Positions 48,301 through 55,880 of a stretch of DNA of 64,000 bases are shown here, one piece after another. The DNA is from Prevotella sp. (GTDB taxonomy: Bacteria; Bacteroidota; Bacteroidia; Bacteroidales; Bacteroidaceae): positions 1-64,000 of the forward strand of contig JAFVGN010000031.1 in NCBI GenBank assembly GCA_017474925.1, given 5' to 3'. Numbering within the stretch: the stretch's first letter is position 1; every line of letters starts with the position of its first letter. Made by a program: the position numbers and the translations under genes. The notes beneath the pieces were generated by a model, which was not told the DNA's origin, made no database searches, and saw only the letters and a list, made by a program, of their open reading frames with translations.

Positions 48301-48370
48301 GAAGCTCATCGGTGTAAATACGTTCTGAAGGCAGGAACTGCCTGATATCAGATAAGAATTCGTTTAGCAT
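45359..48370 (-). CDS. FAD-linked oxidase with Fe-S domain (D-lactate dehydrogenase/glycolate oxidase type)
   Basis: A 1003-residue fusion. Residues 1-570 hold a FAD-binding type 4 domain (FRAAGTSLSGQSCTDSV) and the FAD-oxidase C-terminal domain. The rest is an iron-sulfur part with CIECGFCEVNCMSCG and CATDGLCATSCPMKI, followed by two CCG-type modules (CINQTMG with MCCGQIW, and HLTCSTREM with GCCGFAGDRG). This architecture oxidises D-2-hydroxy acids, most likely D-lactate, to feed the quinone pool. It is divergent from a lactate permease, which supports lactate. No membrane segment. Confidence 0.92.
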   Translation of the reverse strand: MLNEFLSDIRQFLPSERIYTDELRTLGWGTDASFYRQIPKVVIRSDSEEEISRIVRICRKYKLPFTFRAAGTSLSGQSCTDSVLIVAGKHWEQYRLADDHETITLQPGIVGSRVNEILKPYGRVFPPDPASIGSAMVGGIVINNASGMNCGVHANSDRMMLSARIILTDGTILDTGSEKSREAFRKSHPEFLEKIEALRDKVRSDKDLTERIIKKYSIKNVTGLNLRPLVAYDDPFDIIVHSMVGSEGTLAFLSEVTMKTLKDYPFKASAMVYFMTMKESCEAVVAMKKLKAGDEDLGMSAEQLMVKSAEMLDYKSLSSVDDPVYLQYKADVDAGKIEGVKPGDYHNLTAILTETKGITHEQLLEKIAKIKACLGQFRLYIPADFTEDPAVYGKYWAIRSGIFPSVGGTRPLGTSCLIEDVAFPIESLPEATVKLQKLIAEHGYDDACIYGHAFEGNYHFILNQSFADEHEVARYAEMMRDVAKLVVEGYDGSLKAEHGTGRNMAPFVKYEWGDKAYEVMKELKAIFDPDGLLNQGVIFNNDPDCFIKCLKPLPVLDFDFDKVPDGGLYLMDPTLSTAKETINQVKRANKCIECGFCEVNCMSCGLTLSSRMRIAVQREIRHLSMTGSDPERLATLKRQYKYYGDQTCATDGLCATSCPMKINTGELTHLIRQMDMNDNPMGYKIGEFAANHMAGIKSGLRVVLDVAHLGHITLGPTLMTSVCRAMNKMGLPLWTTAMPKKHRQPKKSDLTQFIIEKSLSPHHSSLSSKVVYFPSCINQTMGQSKQGGKIHDLVDEVIQLMAKAGYEVIFPEGMEKMCCGQIWESKGMLDIADRKSAELEAALWKASEEGKYPVLCAQSPCLHRMRKVMHKLKLYEPAEFIMTYLVDRLDFHPTDKHIALHLTCSTREMGVDKDMIALAKMCSNNVFLPEGVGCCGFAGDRGFTFPEMNRYGLRKLKPQIEKNHIEVGYSNSRTCEIGLETNTGIPYMSIVYLVNQCTTAKKS

Positions 48371-48399
48371 AGGCTGAAATTTTTAGTGTAAAATTTTGG

Positions 48400-48407
48400 C
48401 AAATATA
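48400..48407 (-). promoter_or_regulatory. -7 box of the lactate dehydrogenase-like gene
   Basis: Minus strand TATATTTG, 29 bases before the ATG at 48,370, in the 149-base region shared with the divergent permease gene. Confidence 0.6.
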
Positions 48408-48469
48408 CAAAAAAACTCTCACAATACCTCTTTTTATGAGAAAAACTTAGTTTTATACAAATTTTTTTG

Positions 48470-48477
48470 TATATTTG
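48470..48477 (+). promoter_or_regulatory. -7 box of the lactate permease gene
   Basis: TATATTTG, identical to the box of the divergent gene, 42 bases before the ATG at 48,520. Confidence 0.6.
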
Positions 48478-48519
48478 CAATCTAAATGAAGCAATAATAA
48501 CTAAAAACCCAACTTTATT

Positions 48520-50133
48520 ATGGCAGCACTTGTTTCCATTATTCCTATTATCCTACTTTTTGTGTTGATGATGGGTCTGAAGGTATCTGGCTGGAAGAGC
48601 GCATTAATCACACTGGCAGTCACCATCATTTTAGCCTTGTTTGTCGTCCCCGCCATGGGGATTATTCCTGAGAAGTATGCTCAGGTCAGTATCTATGGAG
48701 TCACGCTATGGTCTGTCCTCGAGGGGTTCCTTAAGGCGTGTTTCCCCATCATCTTGATTATCATCTGTGCTATCTTCAGCTATAACATCCTCTGTGAGAC
48801 GAAGGAGATAGAGACCATCAAGACGCAGTTTATACAACTTACCTCCGACAAGGGACTGCTTGTGCTCTTGCTGACATGGGGCTTTGGAGGTGTGCTTGAG
48901 GGTATGGCTGGCTTTGGCACAGCCGTGGCTATTCCAGCTGCTATTCTTATAGGATTAGGATTCAGACCCATGTTTGCCGCTGTCGTCTGTCTGGTGGCCA
49001 ATACGGTGGCTGTGGGATTCGGTGCCGTAGGTTTGCCTGCAACGACACTTGCCAACGAGGTGGCTGGCGAGCTAACGGGGGGTATGGCTTCGCACGAGAT
49101 GCTGTGTAGTATCTCCACCTATATTATTATACAGCTCTCGCTGATGTTCTACATCACGCCATTCCTGATTCTGATGATGACCGACAAGACCAAGGTGGTG
49201 AAGAACCTCACACTGGCACTTTTCGTGGGCACGTTCTCTATCATTATCCAGTTCAGCTGCGCCACGTTCCTCGGACCTGAGACCCCTGCCATACTGGGTT
49301 CTGTTGGATCTATTATCGCCATGCTCATCTACAACAAGCTTTTCCTGCGTCATGAATCTGAGAAAGACATGGTACACGTGGAGAAGAAGAAATTCGGCTT
49401 TGCGAAAACTTTCCGAGCCTGGAGTGTCTATGGCTTCATCATCTTCTTCATTCTTATCTCCAGCAAAGTCTGTCCCGATATCAATGCCGTGCTCAAATCC
49501 ACGTTGGTCACCAAATTCCAGTTGCCTGTCATCGGCAATACCTTTACTTTCGGCTGGCTGTCGAATGCCGGCTTAATGGTGTTCCTCGGTGCCATGATTG
49601 GCGGACTGATTCAAGGACTGAGCTTCGGCAAGCTTATGAAGCTGCTTGGCATGACTGCCTATAATCTGCAGAAGACAGCACTCACCATCTGCTGTCTCGT
49701 AGCCCTCGCCTCGCTGATGAACAACACAGGCATGACGCTGGCTATCGCCACTGGACTCGTAGCACTGACAGGCTCTGCCTATCCTTTCTTCGCACCTCTC
49801 ATTGGTTCTATCGGGACTTTTGTCACAGGTTCAGCGACCTCGGCCAACATCCTCTTCGGCAAACTGCAAGCCGCAGCTGCGGGACAGCTGGGACTGACGG
49901 GTGATGCCACGTTCTTCGGTGTGTCAGGCAACGAGACCAACTGGGTTGCTGCTGCCAACTGTGCAGGCTCAGAGGGTGGAAAGCTGCTCTCGCCCCAGAG
50001 CATCGCTATTGCTACTGCCGCTTGCGACATGGAAGGACAAGACGGTGACATCATGCGCAAGACCATGCCATTTGCCATCTTCTGGATTCTCATGAACGGT
50101 TTGATGGTGTTCCTTGGTCTTCATGTGATTTAG
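48520..50133 (+). CDS. L-lactate permease family transporter
   Basis: A 537-residue LctP/LldP-family proton-coupled lactate and glycolate importer with about 13 membrane segments. Family stretches include EGMAGFGTAVAIPAAILIGLGF, NTVAVGFGAVGLPATTL, FLGAMIGGLIQGLSF and NILFGKLQAAAAGQLGL. It shares an intergenic region with the divergent lactate dehydrogenase-like gene, so the pair probably forms a lactate uptake and oxidation unit. No dedicated regulator adjoins them. Confidence 0.93.
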   Translation: MAALVSIIPIILLFVLMMGLKVSGWKSALITLAVTIILALFVVPAMGIIPEKYAQVSIYGVTLWSVLEGFLKACFPIILIIICAIFSYNILCETKEIETIKTQFIQLTSDKGLLVLLLTWGFGGVLEGMAGFGTAVAIPAAILIGLGFRPMFAAVVCLVANTVAVGFGAVGLPATTLANEVAGELTGGMASHEMLCSISTYIIIQLSLMFYITPFLILMMTDKTKVVKNLTLALFVGTFSIIIQFSCATFLGPETPAILGSVGSIIAMLIYNKLFLRHESEKDMVHVEKKKFGFAKTFRAWSVYGFIIFFILISSKVCPDINAVLKSTLVTKFQLPVIGNTFTFGWLSNAGLMVFLGAMIGGLIQGLSFGKLMKLLGMTAYNLQKTALTICCLVALASLMNNTGMTLAIATGLVALTGSAYPFFAPLIGSIGTFVTGSATSANILFGKLQAAAAGQLGLTGDATFFGVSGNETNWVAAANCAGSEGGKLLSPQSIAIATAACDMEGQDGDIMRKTMPFAIFWILMNGLMVFLGLHVI

Positions 50134-50220
50134 AAAGTATGTCGCGCCGTATAGGATTGCTACGCCTTTTCTAATCGTTTTTAGTTTTTTTATAGTAAAA
50201 GCTGACATTCGTATTCTCTT

Positions 50221-50261
50221 AGCGTGCATAGTTACAAAAAAAATGCGTAACTTTGCACGCT
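50221..50261 (+). promoter_or_regulatory. 15-bp inverted repeat over the cysS promoter
   Basis: AGCGTGCATAGTTAC (50,221-50,235) and GTAACTTTGCACGCT (50,247-50,261) are reverse complements apart from one base, with an 11-base A-rich loop. The right arm contains the -7 box TAACTTTG (50,248-50,255). This layout suits an operator or an early RNA hairpin. Leader to the cysS ATG is about 25 bases. Confidence 0.7.
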
Positions 50262-50284
50262 ATAAACGTTAAATCAGAAAAATT

Positions 50285-51805
50285 ATGGAATCAAAACTGG
50301 TTATTTACAATACGCTGACGCGACAGAAAGAGCGTTTTGAACCGTTGCATGCTCCTAATGTGGGCATGTACGTATGTGGCCCGACGGTCTATGGCGATCC
50401 GCATCTGGGTCATGCCCGTCCAGCCATCACTTTCGACTTGGTATTCCGTTACCTCAAGCATTTGGGATACAAGGTAAGATATGTGCGCAACATCACTGAC
50501 GTAGGTCACTTGGAGCACGATGCCGATGAGGGTGAGGATAAGATAGCCAAGAAGGCCCGGCTGGAGCAGGTGGAACCCATGGAGATAGCACAGTACTACA
50601 CCAACCGCTACCACCAGGCAATGGATGCGCTGAACGTGCTGCGTCCCTCGATAGAGCCTCATGCCACAGGACACATCATAGAACAACAGCAGCTGGTGCA
50701 GCAGATACTGGACAACGGTTTCGCCTACGAGTCGAACGGAAGCATCTATTTCGACATAGAGGCATACAACAAGAGAGCGGTGAGCTCTGGCTCTAAGTGT
50801 CAGTATGGCATCCTTAGCGGCCGTTCCCTGGAGAATATCAAGGATGAAAGCCGCGAGCTGGCTGGTGTGGGCGAAAAGCGCAACCAAGCCGATTTTGCAC
50901 TCTGGAAAAAAGCCCAGCCCGAGCACATCATGCGCTGGCCGTCACCCTGGAGTGACGGTTTCCCAGGCTGGCATTGTGAGTGTACTGCTATGGGACGCAA
51001 ATATCTGGGCGAAACCTTCGACATCCATGGCGGAGGCATGGACCTGATCTTCCCCCACCATGAGTGTGAGATTGCCCAGGCCGTAGCGTCTATGGGGCAT
51101 CAGGCCGTCAAATACTGGATGCACAACAATATGCTGACCATCAACGGACAGAAGATGGGTAAGTCATACAACAACTTCATCACGCTGGAACAGTTCTTCA
51201 CGGGCAATCACCCGCTGCTGGAGAAGGCCTATGGTCCTATGACCATCCGTTTCTTCGTGCTCTCTGCCCACTATCGCGGCACGGTAGACTTCTCGAACGA
51301 AGCCCTGCAGGCTGCCGAAAAGGGACTGGAGAAACTGATGAACGCCATCAGCGATATGGAGCGCATTGCGGTTTCCTCGCAATGTGATGCCGAAACTGAA
51401 CGCGTGGTCAAGAGCCTGCGTCAGAAATGCTATGACGCCATGAACGACGACTTCGCCACGCCTCAGGTCATCAGTTACCTGTTTGAAGCATGCACGGTCA
51501 TCAACAAGCTGACAGACCATAAGGGAACCATTTGTGCCGACTGCCTGAAGGAACTTAAAGAGGTGATGCACCTGTTTGCTTTTGATATTCTGGGATTGCA
51601 GGATAGGAGCCAGGAGTCAGGTGCCAGGAGTCAGGAACGTGAAGCAGCCTTCGGCAAAGTCATGGACATGGTGCTTGAGCTACGCGCCAAGGCCAAGGCT
51701 GAAAAAGACTGGGCAACTTCAGACAAGATTCGCGACGAACTGGCTGCTGCCGGCTTTGAGGTCAAGGACACCAAGGACGGTGTCACTTGGAAGCTCAACA
51801 AGTGA
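50285..51805 (+). CDS. cysS: Cysteinyl-tRNA synthetase
   Basis: A 506-residue class I synthetase. Motifs: [19 protein letters not shown] with the zinc Cys and HLGH, the second zinc-binding region [10 protein letters not shown] and HHECEIAQ, and the KMSKS-equivalent KMGKSYNN. The C-terminal anticodon-binding region is interrupted by a short in-frame linker near residues 440-450 ([13 protein letters not shown]) encoded by two 14-base repeats (51,609-51,636). Everything else is of normal length. Converges on the papain-like gene with a 4-base gap. Confidence 0.97.
   Translation: MESKLVIYNTLTRQKERFEPLHAPNVGMYVCGPTVYGDPHLGHARPAITFDLVFRYLKHLGYKVRYVRNITDVGHLEHDADEGEDKIAKKARLEQVEPMEIAQYYTNRYHQAMDALNVLRPSIEPHATGHIIEQQQLVQQILDNGFAYESNGSIYFDIEAYNKRAVSSGSKCQYGILSGRSLENIKDESRELAGVGEKRNQADFALWKKAQPEHIMRWPSPWSDGFPGWHCECTAMGRKYLGETFDIHGGGMDLIFPHHECEIAQAVASMGHQAVKYWMHNNMLTINGQKMGKSYNNFITLEQFFTGNHPLLEKAYGPMTIRFFVLSAHYRGTVDFSNEALQAAEKGLEKLMNAISDMERIAVSSQCDAETERVVKSLRQKCYDAMNDDFATPQVISYLFEACTVINKLTDHKGTICADCLKELKEVMHLFAFDILGLQDRSQESGARSQEREAAFGKVMDMVLELRAKAKAEKDWATSDKIRDELAAAGFEVKDTKDGVTWKLNK
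51609..51636 (+). repeat. Two 14-bp repeats inside cysS
   Basis: GCCAGGAGTCAGG occurs at 51,609-51,621 and again at 51,623-51,635. It encodes a hydrophilic linker in cysS and resembles AGTCAAGAGTCAGGAA (41,167-41,182) in a loop of the sugar porter. Confidence 0.8.
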
Positions 51806-51809
51806 TGCC

Positions 51810-52604
51810 CTATTCTTCGTCCTGATAGTAGGCTTGTCGTGTCATATAAATGGCTACCATGTCCTTCCACATCTTCGAGGCCGACATATACACCAGCCCG
51901 TCGTGGGGTCCTCTCTTGCCCCATGAGTTCTTCATCACATAGTAAGGGCGTTGTGACGTGTCATGAGCCAGTCCCATCACAGCCATTGCGTGGCCGCGGC
52001 TTTCCCAACAGACGGGATGGCGGCTGCGCAGGGCACGGTCGACATGGCTGCGCAGCGTATCAAGCGGCACATTCAGCAACCGGTTGTGCTCCCAGTTATC
52101 AGGAATAGGGATGTCTATCTTCTGATAGTAGGGAGAGTCAGGCCAACAGGTCAGCGACAAGTATTCATCAGGCGCACATACGGAATGAGCAAACTCCTTG
52201 GGAGAATAGCGTGCTCCCAGCATAAACACCCACTGGGGGGTGGGCAGGTCATTAGTGGCACCATCAGGCAAGACGTCATAGCCGACAATGCCATACTGCC
52301 CTATCATATTAAGCAACGTCTGCCCCATGGCCCGCTGGGGATGTTCGACATTAGGCGACGGGTGATATTTTAGCATGCGCCCTATATACACGGGTGACAA
52401 GTTGACGGAATCACCTTGTAGGATATGTTCTGTCTCAATGGTCGCCAGCATGGCATACGCCCAGCACAATTCTGATTTCTCCTGATTTTTCACGGGAGTC
52501 ATTGGCAACAACACCTCATTCGTAAACGATTTTGGCGACCGTTTGCCACATCCTATTAACAGTAAAAATGCCAAAGCTGGTAGTATCCAGTGTTTCAGAC
52601 TCAT
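51810..52604 (-). CDS. Papain-like (C1 family) cysteine protease lipoprotein
   Basis: A 264-residue outer-surface or periplasmic lipoprotein with lipobox LLLIGC near residue 19. The catalytic triad is visible: Cys in NQEKSELCWAYAMLATIE, His in SRGHAMAVMGLAHD and Asn in VMKNSWGKRGPHDG, which places it near the bleomycin-hydrolase/C1B branch. There is no obvious propeptide between the lipobox and the catalytic Cys (about 27 residues), so it may not be made as a zymogen. Its ATG overlaps the stop of the pectate lyase gene, indicating one operon. Confidence 0.9.
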   Translation of the reverse strand: MSLKHWILPALAFLLLIGCGKRSPKSFTNEVLLPMTPVKNQEKSELCWAYAMLATIETEHILQGDSVNLSPVYIGRMLKYHPSPNVEHPQRAMGQTLLNMIGQYGIVGYDVLPDGATNDLPTPQWVFMLGARYSPKEFAHSVCAPDEYLSLTCWPDSPYYQKIDIPIPDNWEHNRLLNVPLDTLRSHVDRALRSRHPVCWESRGHAMAVMGLAHDTSQRPYYVMKNSWGKRGPHDGLVYMSASKMWKDMVAIYMTRQAYYQDEE

Positions 52605-54817
52605 TCTGCTACAGGTTCCAGTTTGATAATCATCACGATGCTCTCGTCACTACCCTTGGTCAGCACATATTCCGTACCTGCTTTCAGCGCAATGGGCTGC
52701 AGCTCGTAATAGGCCCCTTCCACATTCTCTGTTCCGCCAACGGTCGTCAGATTGCCATTCAGCTTGACATTGCGTCCTGGCTTGGCGGTGGCCAGCACCA
52801 GTGTCATGGAATAGTCCTTGGAAGGCGTGAAGGTAATACTGGTCTTGCTGTTGAGCTTGACACCTTTCTTATAATAAGTACCGTCATAGGTAATCTTTCC
52901 GTCGCCGTAGTCTCCACTTACGACAAACATAGGAAGCGAAGGAGAATTGTCGAAGGAAGCCAGGATGGTACCCTCGGGTGCGGGCGTGTCGCCGCCAGGG
53001 GTATCGCCACCTGGTGTGTCGCCACTTTCCTCTTCACCGAAAATGCCTACCAGCTGCGACTGATAGCCGTCGAGCATTCCACCCAGCACGCTGTCGTAGG
53101 CCGAGTCGGCAGTGTCGTCGCCTATATTGTCAGGGAAGGTATAACGGATGTCGCCGTGGTTCAGGCGCCCTGCGCCATAATATCCCGTGACGAGTTCAGG
53201 CACCTGCTGAGCCGGGACGGCCTGATAGCCATACATCAGCGAGGCGTTGGTATCGAAATTGTCGTAGGACGTCCCACCGACCTTTGTCACCTCCGTTGGC
53301 GGTACCTGTTCGTCGCGAGTTGCCGTCTCGTAGGCATCGTAGCCTGTCGGAGCTGGGGCAGCCTGGGTATAGTACTTGAAGTTCTTGATGGTGCGGTCAA
53401 AGTAGTTGCCATAAGCCTTGATCATGCCACCAGCCTCGTCGGAAAACGTGCCGCTGCCCTGGGCATCGGTACCCTGCAGGGACGAGAGGATGGGCTTTTT
53501 GGTCTTTAGGAAATAGTTGTTCTCCACGAAGACGCTGGAGCCGCTGGTAGCCCCCACACCGTACTTGGCCACATTGTCGAAGTAGTTGTTCCAGACGTGT
53601 ACCGACATGGTGCGTACACGCGGATGGCGGGAGTCGGAGTGGTCGAACCAGTTGTGGTCGTAGCTGATGTAGTTGGGACCCGATTCGTCCTTCATACCGA
53701 ACATATTGGTCTTGCCCGTATCCCAGAAACGGTTGTAGCTGACGGTGACATATTTCGAGTTGCTTTTCACGTCCACGGCACCGTCGCCCTTGACATGGTC
53801 GCTGCTGCCATTCGGACCGTAGAACACGTCCAGGTGGTGAATCCAGATATTCGAGTTGTCCGTGTCGAGCGACAAACCATCGTCCATGCAGCGCATGATG
53901 CCTAAGTTGCGGAACTCCACGCTCTTGGCATTGCGAACCAGGAAGCCGAATCCTTTGATGGTGGCATCGTCGCCTATTCCCTCGAAGGTCAGGTTCAGTT
54001 CGGAATACCCATTCCTGCCCTTGATCTGGATACCTTCCTCGGAACTGCTGATGGCATCGAGGTCGTTCTTGGTCACAAGTCCGATAAAACGGAAGGCAAT
54101 AGGAGTCTTGTCCTGTCCCTTCTGGTAGGCATCGATGATGGCCTGGAGTCCTACGCAAGGATTCTTCTCAGCCCCCGCTACCGTCGTCGACACCGTCTTT
54201 GCCGTATGCTGGGTGATGTAGAGCACCTTGGCTCCGGGTTTCAGGGTGCCATCGGCCTGATAGGCTCCGGGCTGATAGCCATTCATAAAGGCAAAGCCCT
54301 CGCGGCTATAGCTCTTGACGCTGATGTTGGCCACCTCGGAAGCTGAGGCTTCCACCTCCTCGTCGGCAACATCCACCGCCACCACCTTGACGGTATACTC
54401 CCCGGCCTTCAGTCCTACGACGTCTGCCCGGCCATAGCTGCCGTAGTTGCGTACCAGCTGGGCGTCCACCTTCGTATAGTCGGCATACTGTCCTCCCTTG
54501 ATATAGGCGTGATAGCTCTTTGCACCCTCCAACAGGCTGAAGGTCACATAGGCCGACTCGAGCCATCCCTGAGCCTCGGTGATTTTCACCTGACCTGTCA
54601 CCGCCTTGGCAAATGACAAGTTGCTGACGCTGGCCTCGTAGACATCCGTTCCCGAACCATGGTTCACCTTGATGACGGAGTTGTCGATGTCGATGCTTTT
54701 CACATCGGCTGTATTATAGTAGGTATTGCCTGATGACTGAGTCACGATGACCCTGTTCTGGGCCGACAGCGTAGTGCAAGCGGCCTGCAGCAAAATAGCA
54801 AACAATAGGTTTCTCAT
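52601..54817 (-). CDS. Secreted pectate lyase, PL1 family, multidomain
   Basis: A 738-residue secreted enzyme. A signal peptide (MRNLLFAILLQAACTTLSAQ) is followed by a short beta-rich module (about residues 20-75), a fibronectin-like region (about 75-170), the PL1 beta-helix (about 190-575), a linker of three GGDTP-like repeats and a C-terminal beta-sandwich (about 625-738). PL1 motifs are WIHHLDVFYGP, DGAVDVKSNSKYVTVSYNRF with calcium-binding Asp, and SRHPRVR with the catalytic Arg. It should cleave polygalacturonate by beta-elimination. No T9SS sorting domain is recognisable at the end, so the export route is unclear. Confidence 0.93.
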   Translation of the reverse strand: MRNLLFAILLQAACTTLSAQNRVIVTQSSGNTYYNTADVKSIDIDNSVIKVNHGSGTDVYEASVSNLSFAKAVTGQVKITEAQGWLESAYVTFSLLEGAKSYHAYIKGGQYADYTKVDAQLVRNYGSYGRADVVGLKAGEYTVKVVAVDVADEEVEASASEVANISVKSYSREGFAFMNGYQPGAYQADGTLKPGAKVLYITQHTAKTVSTTVAGAEKNPCVGLQAIIDAYQKGQDKTPIAFRFIGLVTKNDLDAISSSEEGIQIKGRNGYSELNLTFEGIGDDATIKGFGFLVRNAKSVEFRNLGIMRCMDDGLSLDTDNSNIWIHHLDVFYGPNGSSDHVKGDGAVDVKSNSKYVTVSYNRFWDTGKTNMFGMKDESGPNYISYDHNWFDHSDSRHPRVRTMSVHVWNNYFDNVAKYGVGATSGSSVFVENNYFLKTKKPILSSLQGTDAQGSGTFSDEAGGMIKAYGNYFDRTIKNFKYYTQAAPAPTGYDAYETATRDEQVPPTEVTKVGGTSYDNFDTNASLMYGYQAVPAQQVPELVTGYYGAGRLNHGDIRYTFPDNIGDDTADSAYDSVLGGMLDGYQSQLVGIFGEEESGDTPGGDTPGGDTPAPEGTILASFDNSPSLPMFVVSGDYGDGKITYDGTYYKKGVKLNSKTSITFTPSKDYSMTLVLATAKPGRNVKLNGNLTTVGGTENVEGAYYELQPIALKAGTEYVLTKGSDESIVMIIKLEPVAE

Positions 54818-54826
54818 AATGGCTTG

Positions 54827-55189
54827 TTATTTGATGATTACTTTTTGACCGTTTTTCACATACAACCCTTTTGCAAGGCGTTCTGTACCCTTGCCTACAT
54901 ATTGTCCGTTCAGATTGTATACACCCTGTTCCCTGACAGTGGCACGTACCATCTCCCCAATACCTGTCGAGGTATAGGTAAACGCGATGTTCACCTCGTC
55001 CAAGGTCGCCCGTTGAGTGGTGTTGTCCGTATAGCCCAATACCACGTCATCACCGTCGAAAGTAATCCGGCTGACTGTCTTGTCGACCGTCTCACCATTG
55101 ACCGTCACAGTCTGCTTTGTTTCCGTTTGAGCCTCTACAGCCAGCCCTACCAGCAGGAAACATACTGTCAATAATACCTGTTTCATCAT
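54827..55189 (-). CDS. Small secreted beta-rich protein
   Basis: A 120-residue exported protein of unknown function. The ATG at 55,189 gives a signal peptide (MMKQVLLTVCFLLVGLAVEAQ); the longer frame crosses the promoter. The mature part has a repeating strand pattern, SRITFDGDDVVLGYTDNTTQ then ATLDEVNIAF, and ends in GVYNLNGQYVGKGTERLAKGLYVKNGQKVIIK, a tail widespread in secreted Bacteroidota proteins. It is 9 bases upstream of the pectate lyase gene and so heads the operon. Confidence 0.8.
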   Translation of the reverse strand: MMKQVLLTVCFLLVGLAVEAQTETKQTVTVNGETVDKTVSRITFDGDDVVLGYTDNTTQRATLDEVNIAFTYTSTGIGEMVRATVREQGVYNLNGQYVGKGTERLAKGLYVKNGQKVIIK

Positions 55190-55219
55190 TATTCTTTCCA
55201 AATAGTTTGTTCTCGGCTG

Positions 55220-55227
55220 CAAAGTTA
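55220..55227 (-). promoter_or_regulatory. -7 box of the pectate lyase operon
   Basis: Minus strand TAACTTTG, 30 bases before the ATG at 55,189. Confidence 0.6.
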
Positions 55228-55283
55228 CAAAATAATTCAGAATTCAGCGTTCATTACCTACAATTATTTCATGAAATGCACTT

Positions 55284-55315
55284 TGTACTCTCCCACGTGT
55301 CTGTACTCCCCCACG
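55284..55315. repeat. Two 14-bp direct repeats in the divergent intergenic region
   Basis: TGTACTCTCCCACG (55,284-55,297) and TGTACTCCCCCACG (55,302-55,315) differ in one base and are 18 bases apart. They lie between the two divergent promoters of the secreted-protein operons and could bind a regulator. Confidence 0.6.
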
Positions 55316-55340
55316 ACCCCGTGATTCTCCAGCCATTTTC

Positions 55341-55372
55341 TTTGGTTGTTTTGGGAATAATTACTACCTTTG
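55341..55372 (+). promoter_or_regulatory. Promoter of the M64 peptidase operon
   Basis: TTTG at 55,341-55,344, a 20-base spacer and TACCTTTG at 55,365-55,372. Spacing is the same as in the leuS promoter. Leader about 60 bases. Confidence 0.7.
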
Positions 55373-55439
55373 CAAACGAGAAATAAATAACCTGACTATC
55401 ATTTTGGAATAATATTTTATACACTAAATTAACATTACT

Positions 55440-55880
55440 ATGAGAAAATCTTTACGTTACATTCAAAGATGTCTCATTCTGAGCTTCATGCTGAGTGGTA
55501 TGTGCACGCTGTTGCATGCACAAGGCAACCAGCAAGGCACGCTCTACATCGAGAAAAGAGATGGCACGACCATCAAGTTACCCATCACGCCAGGCTATCC
55601 ACAGCTGAACAGCGAAAATGAAGGCAATCGCCTACTGATTCAAAAGAGTAAAACTGATGCCGAAAAAGTAGAATCTGCTGACATCTTGCGCATTTACGCT
55701 ACTCTCGAGACCTCAGGCATTGCTTCCCTGATTACCGACGAAGACAACCTGCAGCCGGCCACGGTCTACTCCATTGACGGTACACAGGTAGTGACTGGCA
55801 ACCAGAACATGGAACAGTTGCCCAAAGGAGTTTATATTATTAAGCAAGGTAAGAAATCAACTAAATTCGTACGGCCATGA
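55440..55880 (+). CDS. Small secreted beta-rich protein
   Basis: A 146-residue exported protein of unknown function. Signal peptide at residues 1-28 (ending LLHAQG). The mature part has strands GTLYIEKRDGTTIKLPI and NRLLIQKSKTDAEKVESADILRIYA, and the tail ATVYSIDGTQVVTG..LPKGVYIIKQGKKSTKFVRP, the same type of ending as in the protein at 54,827-55,189. Its stop overlaps the start of the M64 peptidase by 4 bases, so the two are made together; it may be a partner of the peptidase. Confidence 0.8.
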   Translation: MRKSLRYIQRCLILSFMLSGMCTLLHAQGNQQGTLYIEKRDGTTIKLPITPGYPQLNSENEGNRLLIQKSKTDAEKVESADILRIYATLETSGIASLITDEDNLQPATVYSIDGTQVVTGNQNMEQLPKGVYIIKQGKKSTKFVRP

